DNA of 45,846 nt from Zancudomyces culisetae (taxonomy: Eukaryota; Kickxellomycota; Harpellomycetes; Harpellales; Legeriomycetaceae), in contig LSSK01000020.1 of the NCBI GenBank assembly GCA_001969505.1, positions 1 through 45,846 on the forward strand, written 5' to 3'. Made by a program: the position numbers and the translations under genes. The notes under the pieces are model-generated. The model did no database searches and had not been told where the DNA came from. It worked only from the letters and a program-made list of their open reading frames with translations. Numbering within the stretch: the stretch's first letter is position 1; every line of letters begins with the position of its first letter. Shown piece after piece: positions 42,389-45,846 of the stretch.

Positions 42389-43072
42389 ATGTCAAGTGTT
42401 GAGAAAAAGTGGACTGATGAGCAAATAGCCTCAGATGCAGTGTCCAAAAAGGACATTGTAGAGTTTCTTCATTCTAGTGCTAGTAACAAGTTTTTGCTCG
42501 AAAACAAACTAAACGGCAAAATTCAAAACGTTGTAAAAACAGCCAAAAAACCAGATTTGATCTTGGCATACAACAGATTGTTTGAAACTCAGCAATTCAG
42601 GACGGAGGATGAACAAGACGCGACCCTTGTTAAAAAGGAATCTACAAACGCTGCCGCTGCCACAGCGACAAAGGACGCTTCACAGGCCGCCGCAAATGAG
42701 CTACAAGCTAGCCAAAATCAGGAGGCCCAGGTTCCAAAGTACAAAAAGACAGTTGTTAAAAGAGGCTCTGGAACCACTCCTAGAAAAGGTGATTTAGTCT
42801 CTGTGTTCTACAAGGGATATTTCAATGATAACAAAGTATTTGATACAAATATTACTGCCAAAGGAAAAGGTGACAAGCCTTTGAAATTCAAGGTTGGCAC
42901 TGGCAGAGTTATCCGGGGTTGGGATGAAGTACTCCTTACAATGCAAAAGGGAGAGAAAGCTGTAGTTAACATTGAGGCTGAGTGGGCTTACGGGAAAAAG
43001 GGCGTTCCTCAGGCAGGAATTCCCCCAAATACGCCTCTAAACTTCGAGATGGAGCTGGTTGACATTGATTAG
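42389..43072 (+). CDS. FKBP25/FKBP3-type peptidyl-prolyl isomerase
   Basis: Intronless, 227 residues, almost the length of human FKBP25 (224). The first 70 residues form the FKBP25 N-terminal helical (BTHB) nucleic-acid-binding domain: KWTDEQIASDAVSKKDIVEF, FLLENKLNGKIQNVVKTAKK, AYNRLFETQQF. A Lys/Ala/Gln-rich linker follows. The C-terminal FKBP domain (about 118-227) has SVFYKGYFNDNKVFDTN, LKFKVGTGRVIRGWDE, MQKGEKAVVNIEAEWAYGKK, IPPNTPLNFEMELVDID; the rapamycin/proline-pocket residues (Tyr, Phe-Asp, Val-Ile, Trp, Tyr, Phe) are all present. In animals FKBP25 is nuclear and linked to ribosome biogenesis, rRNA/dsRNA and chromatin. S. cerevisiae nuclear FKBPs (Fpr3/4) have a different, nucleoplasmin-like N-terminus. 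Confidence 0.93.
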   Translation: MSSVEKKWTDEQIASDAVSKKDIVEFLHSSASNKFLLENKLNGKIQNVVKTAKKPDLILAYNRLFETQQFRTEDEQDATLVKKESTNAAAATATKDASQAAANELQASQNQEAQVPKYKKTVVKRGSGTTPRKGDLVSVFYKGYFNDNKVFDTNITAKGKGDKPLKFKVGTGRVIRGWDEVLLTMQKGEKAVVNIEAEWAYGKKGVPQAGIPPNTPLNFEMELVDID

Positions 43073-43412
43073 TCTTGGATCTGGCCTTGGGTTATTTTAT
43101 TTTTTTTTCTGGTTTATTTAGTTTTTTAAATTGGAAATAAAGCAGATTTCAGGTATAAAAGAATTTTTGAGGCAGAATGAATACAAAAATCAAAACATAA
43201 CATGCAGAACCAATGGCGGCACCCATTTGTTCCATTTATTATTATTTTTTCTTTGCATACCTGTTTTCAATCTTTGTATCATAATCCTAACCTCGAAATT
43301 CTGGGTGAACTAACCGATACGAGATAAAAGTAAAAAGGACTACAATAAAGCAGTGGTATATAACTCAAAGTAAACTACAGATTCAATACGCATATTCCAA
43401 GGAAAAGGCAGA
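43073..43412. other. intergenic, FKBP 3' end and DAD1 promoter
   Basis: 340 bp, T-rich just after the FKBP stop. No gene recognised. Confidence 0.5.
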
Positions 43413-43835
43413 ATGGATTCGGACGAATTATATTCAAAAGATTTTTTGGATCAGCGTGAAAGGATTGTTAAGGATATTAAAAAAGTAAGTGTTTTGCCAC
43501 CAGTATACTGTAATTGCCAGTTTTTGTAACTGCTACAGAATCATTGTGGCTATTTTTTACTTCTTTTACCTCTTTATACTCATGCTTTTATGTCTTTTAA
43601 ATTAAAAAAGCCGATTAAACATTTTGCTATGGGATTGTTTTTTATGATCACAATTAAAAGGAAACAGCTTTAAAAGAATGCCTACAAACTTATTTAGAAC
43701 TTGTTGGTTGCCGGCGACTCTTTGAAGGAAACACTTAGTTTATTGGAAACAGTCTCGAGCTTGGGCTCCAACATGGATAATGTGGCGACAACATGGGAAA
43801 ACTTTGTTGAGATTATGAACCCTTCAAGATCCTGA
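43413..43835 (+). CDS. DAD1: DASH/Dam1 complex subunit Dad1-like (2 exons)
   Basis: Small spliced gene: exon 1 43413-43484 (24 codons, MDSDELYSKDFLDQRERIVK then DIKK), intron 213 bp, exon 2 43698-43835; 69 residues. The product is one long helix with a F-x-x-Q-R-x-x-x-I/V-x-x-I start, a leucine-rich middle (SLKETLSLLETVSSLG) and the ending NVATTWENF, matching the Dad1 pattern (FEQQR..LI..I, then ..VG.EF..VA.LW..F). Dad1 is part of the ten-protein outer-kinetochore ring that couples chromosomes to microtubules in fungi. Another DASH subunit is possible, but the FxxQR start fits Dad1 best. Confidence 0.68.
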
Positions 43836-45213
43836 AAAAATCTGCTTTTCATCTTTTTTACAAAGGAAATATGACACATCTAAAGTTATTTTTATTAGCA
43901 CACACGTGCTCCTTTAAATTTCTTGTGTAAAGATACAAGCTCCAGTACTATATTGACAGGAGTAAACTATTCATGGTATGAAACCACTTAGAAGTTGAGT
44001 TTATACATGCCGAAAAATGTTATTAGCTGCTTTTTCTATTGAAAAAAAAGGCTAGTAAAGTGTAAAAAACGGATTTAGTGGATAGGTTGCTCCGAGAACT
44101 TACTAGATATTATTTTTATTCTATCATAGCCACATTTTCCTTTGTTTAAGCATCGTAGCCCTCTAATGGATGTGAATTACAAGCAACGGCTTTTTTTAGT
44201 GATATACCTGATGTATGTGTATAACCTCAAGGTCAAGTGCAGTTTACTGCATTGAGGCTCTAGAAAACCCGTTATAATTAGTAATATTAATCTGAATATT
44301 GCTTGAATCATAATACGTTACGAGTAACAAATTATCAATACACAAAATCATTTCAAACATTGGCTAAATTCTTTGCTGTTTCTAAGAAGGATGGAATACT
44401 TGATATATCCTAGTTCAAAGACGTTGCTGCTTTAATGCAATATTTCCATTGCGGCTAGTTTTTGTCTACAATGTACGACTTCTTGGGGGAAAGAACATGC
44501 CAAAGTATTGCCGTCGGCATATTTTTTTAATTTAAAAAAAAAGTCATGACCCAGAATTCTCGATTTACTATTTTGAATATTTGGCTAGCCCCAATAAGTT
44601 TAATATAAACCAATTTTTCATATCAAATTAAATGCATGAATGTGATCCAAGTCTTGGCTAATGATATACAATCATTGGCTTAATTATTCTAGACCAAATT
44701 TGTTGAAGGGAGTAACTTAACACTACGGAAAAAAGACCTCATAGAACTTAGCTGGGCATGTTAATGTACGGGATTGGTGATTCTGTGCGCAAACTGTAGA
44801 TTGTATGCAAAACCGAGTCATGTAATTTTTTATTTTTAACCACTGTATAGAGTATCTCGCATTTAAATTTCAAGCCTAGGACGCAATATGACAACCTAAT
44901 ATGTTATTGTAGATCCTAAAGCCCTTAAAGCACTAATTAATAGCGAATAGAAGTATTATTTTAACATTCTCGAATCATAGCTGCATGTATATTGCTTCTA
45001 CAAACTTTTTCAAATGGTGACTGTGAAGGATTTAAAGCATGTATATTTTAATTTTGAAATACACCATACATATTCAACCTTTTTATCTAGATCCAACGTG
45101 AAGTCAAGTCTGTATTGTTAGAATTTTCTCTATACAATCTCAAATTCAAAAGTATCCTAATCGCCATAACTATATAAAGTGACCTTGATATGACCATTTT
45201 GAAGAAGAAAAAA
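43836..45213. other. gene-poor AT-rich stretch
   Basis: About 1.4 kb with no frame of note on either strand, no tRNA boxes and no joinable exons. It separates the housekeeping genes from the GC-rich secreted-protein gene at the right edge. Confidence 0.5.
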
Positions 45214-45299
45214 GCTAAAAAACTAGAAAACTAGAAAGCTAGAAAACTAGAAAATTAGAAAGCTAGAAAACTAGAAAATTAGAAACTAGAAACTAAAAA
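45214..45299. repeat. tandem YTAGAAAR repeat in a gene leader
   Basis: About ten degenerate copies of an 8-9-bp unit (CTAGAAAA, CTAGAAAG, TTAGAAA) ending directly before the ATG at 45301, so within the promoter or 5' leader of the secreted-protein gene. Confidence 0.85.
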
Positions 45300-45300
45300 A

Positions 45301-45846
45301 ATGAAGATAACTATATCGCTACTATTCTTTTTATATAAAATCTCTGCAAAGCCGGAGACCGTAGTGGTGGATGTGAGCGTTGTTTACGGTGCGCAACAGC
45401 AAGCCCCCGCTACAAAAACTGTGACACTTACAGAGCGTGCAGCCGCCCCATCCCCCATTGCTATGTCAGCGGCCCCATACGCAGCTAGTATGATTCCATC
45501 CAATCCTCCTGAAACTGGTGGGGAGATAAATCTTGGAGCCGAATCAGATGTGTCAAGCGCAACCAGTGCACAAGGATCTCGTGCTGCTATCACTACTACC
45601 ACACATATTGCTCGAACAATGCCACCACTCTTCAAGTCAGGCAGTTTGCAAGCATCTCGTCCTGCTGCTACTCGTGCCATCGCATCTGGTAAGCCAGCTG
45701 GTCGAACAATGCCGCCACTCTTCAAGTCAGGCAGTTTGCAAGCATCTCGTCCTGCTGCTACTCGTGCCATCGCATCTGGTAAGCCAGTTCGTCGAACAAT
45801 GCCGCCACTCTTCAAATCAAGCAGTGCACAATCACCTAGCGCTACT
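45301..45846 (+). CDS. secreted repeat protein, probable cell-surface (3' partial)
   Basis: Open frame of 182 codons running off the right edge. The N-terminus MKITISLLFFLYKISA is a signal peptide with a likely cut after Ser-Ala (before KPET). Next comes TVVVDVSVVYGAQQQAP and TKTVTLTERA, of the Val/Thr-rich kind at the mature N-terminus of many fungal wall proteins, then Ala/Ser/Pro-rich sequence. From residue 105 a 30-residue unit (RTMPPLFKSGSLQASRPAAT...) repeats twice in full plus a diverged third copy; an older diverged copy (SAQGSRAA) lies upstream. Base composition is clearly GC-richer than neighbours. No Kex2 Lys-Arg sites separate the units (Gly-Arg and Arg-Arg occur). Probably a wall, adhesive or secreted peptide-precursor protein; the missing C-terminus would show any GPI signal. 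Confidence 0.7.
   Translation, partial: MKITISLLFFLYKISAKPETVVVDVSVVYGAQQQAPATKTVTLTERAAAPSPIAMSAAPYAASMIPSNPPETGGEINLGAESDVSSATSAQGSRAAITTTTHIARTMPPLFKSGSLQASRPAATRAIASGKPAGRTMPPLFKSGSLQASRPAATRAIASGKPVRRTMPPLFKSSSAQSPSAT
45613..45846 (+). repeat. 90-bp coding tandem repeat
   Basis: Units begin at 45613, 45703 and 45793. The first two are nearly identical at DNA level (differences near each end); the third diverges after the LFKS codons. The period of 90 bp keeps frame (30 residues). Confidence 0.92.

Noticed and set aside
45384-45815. 143-codon minus-strand frame with repeats
   Set aside because: It is the mirror of the plus-strand secreted repeat gene, which has a signal peptide and proper start; the minus frame only reflects the GC-rich repeat.

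Overview
The window is a piece of a fungal nuclear genome: AT-rich, with short genes and many introns. Evidence for a fungus: a DASH/Dam1-type subunit, a Ysc84/Lsb3 SYLF-SH3 protein, a Dap1, an Rkm1-type SET protein, an EF-hand MscS channel of the Msy type, a fungal Snf1 beta subunit. A complex I accessory subunit, a membrane-anchored class 2 (mitochondrial) dihydroorotate dehydrogenase and high intron density exclude a Saccharomyces-like post-WGD yeast. CTG reads as leucine at conserved positions (for example the LANG motif of eIF2B beta), so this is not a CUG-Ser yeast. I could join 38 GT-AG introns by reading frame (79-283 bp, mostly ending TAG). Species cannot be named from sequence alone.

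Layout. 1-5 kb: 3' part of a large alpha/beta hydrolase gene (cut by the left edge), convergent with a 623-residue disordered protein. 5-7.7 kb: long gene-free AT-rich stretch. 7.7-11.9 kb: HEM4 (heme), a four-exon KPWE-domain PEX39-like gene, and URA9 (pyrimidines). 12.5-16.4 kb: an unrecognised coiled-coil protein and the AMPK/Snf1 beta subunit. 17.4-25.7 kb: DPB4 (Pol epsilon), ARC15 (Arp2/3), SLD5 (GINS), NCS6 (tRNA thiolation) and an RKM1-like methyltransferase. 26.4-30.1 kb: DAP1 and a seven-exon EF-hand mechanosensitive channel. 31.1-33.1 kb: a disrupted asparaginase-type Ntn hydrolase carrying a 548-N gap. 33.3-38 kb: GCD7 (eIF2B beta) and NOP14. 38.3-43.8 kb: a two-exon NDUFB2-like complex I subunit, YSC84/LSB3 with a 14-nt exon, an FKBP25-type isomerase and a two-exon DAD1. 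43.8-45.8 kb: gene-poor DNA, then the start of a secreted protein with a GC-rich 90-bp tandem repeat that runs off the right edge.

Most genes are unrelated housekeeping genes; I see no operon or biosynthetic cluster. Two replisome factors (DPB4, SLD5) lie within 4 kb, probably by chance. Several genes (PEX39-like, NDUFB2-like, DAD1, ARC15 exon 2, the channel) only become visible after splicing by hand. The points most worth a second look are a class 2 DHODH with cysteine where the catalytic serine is expected, the FKBP25 architecture in a fungus, the decayed asparaginase gene around a probably artefactual gap, G-rich runs just 3' of several genes, a 14-nt microexon, and the repeat-rich secreted protein at the right edge.
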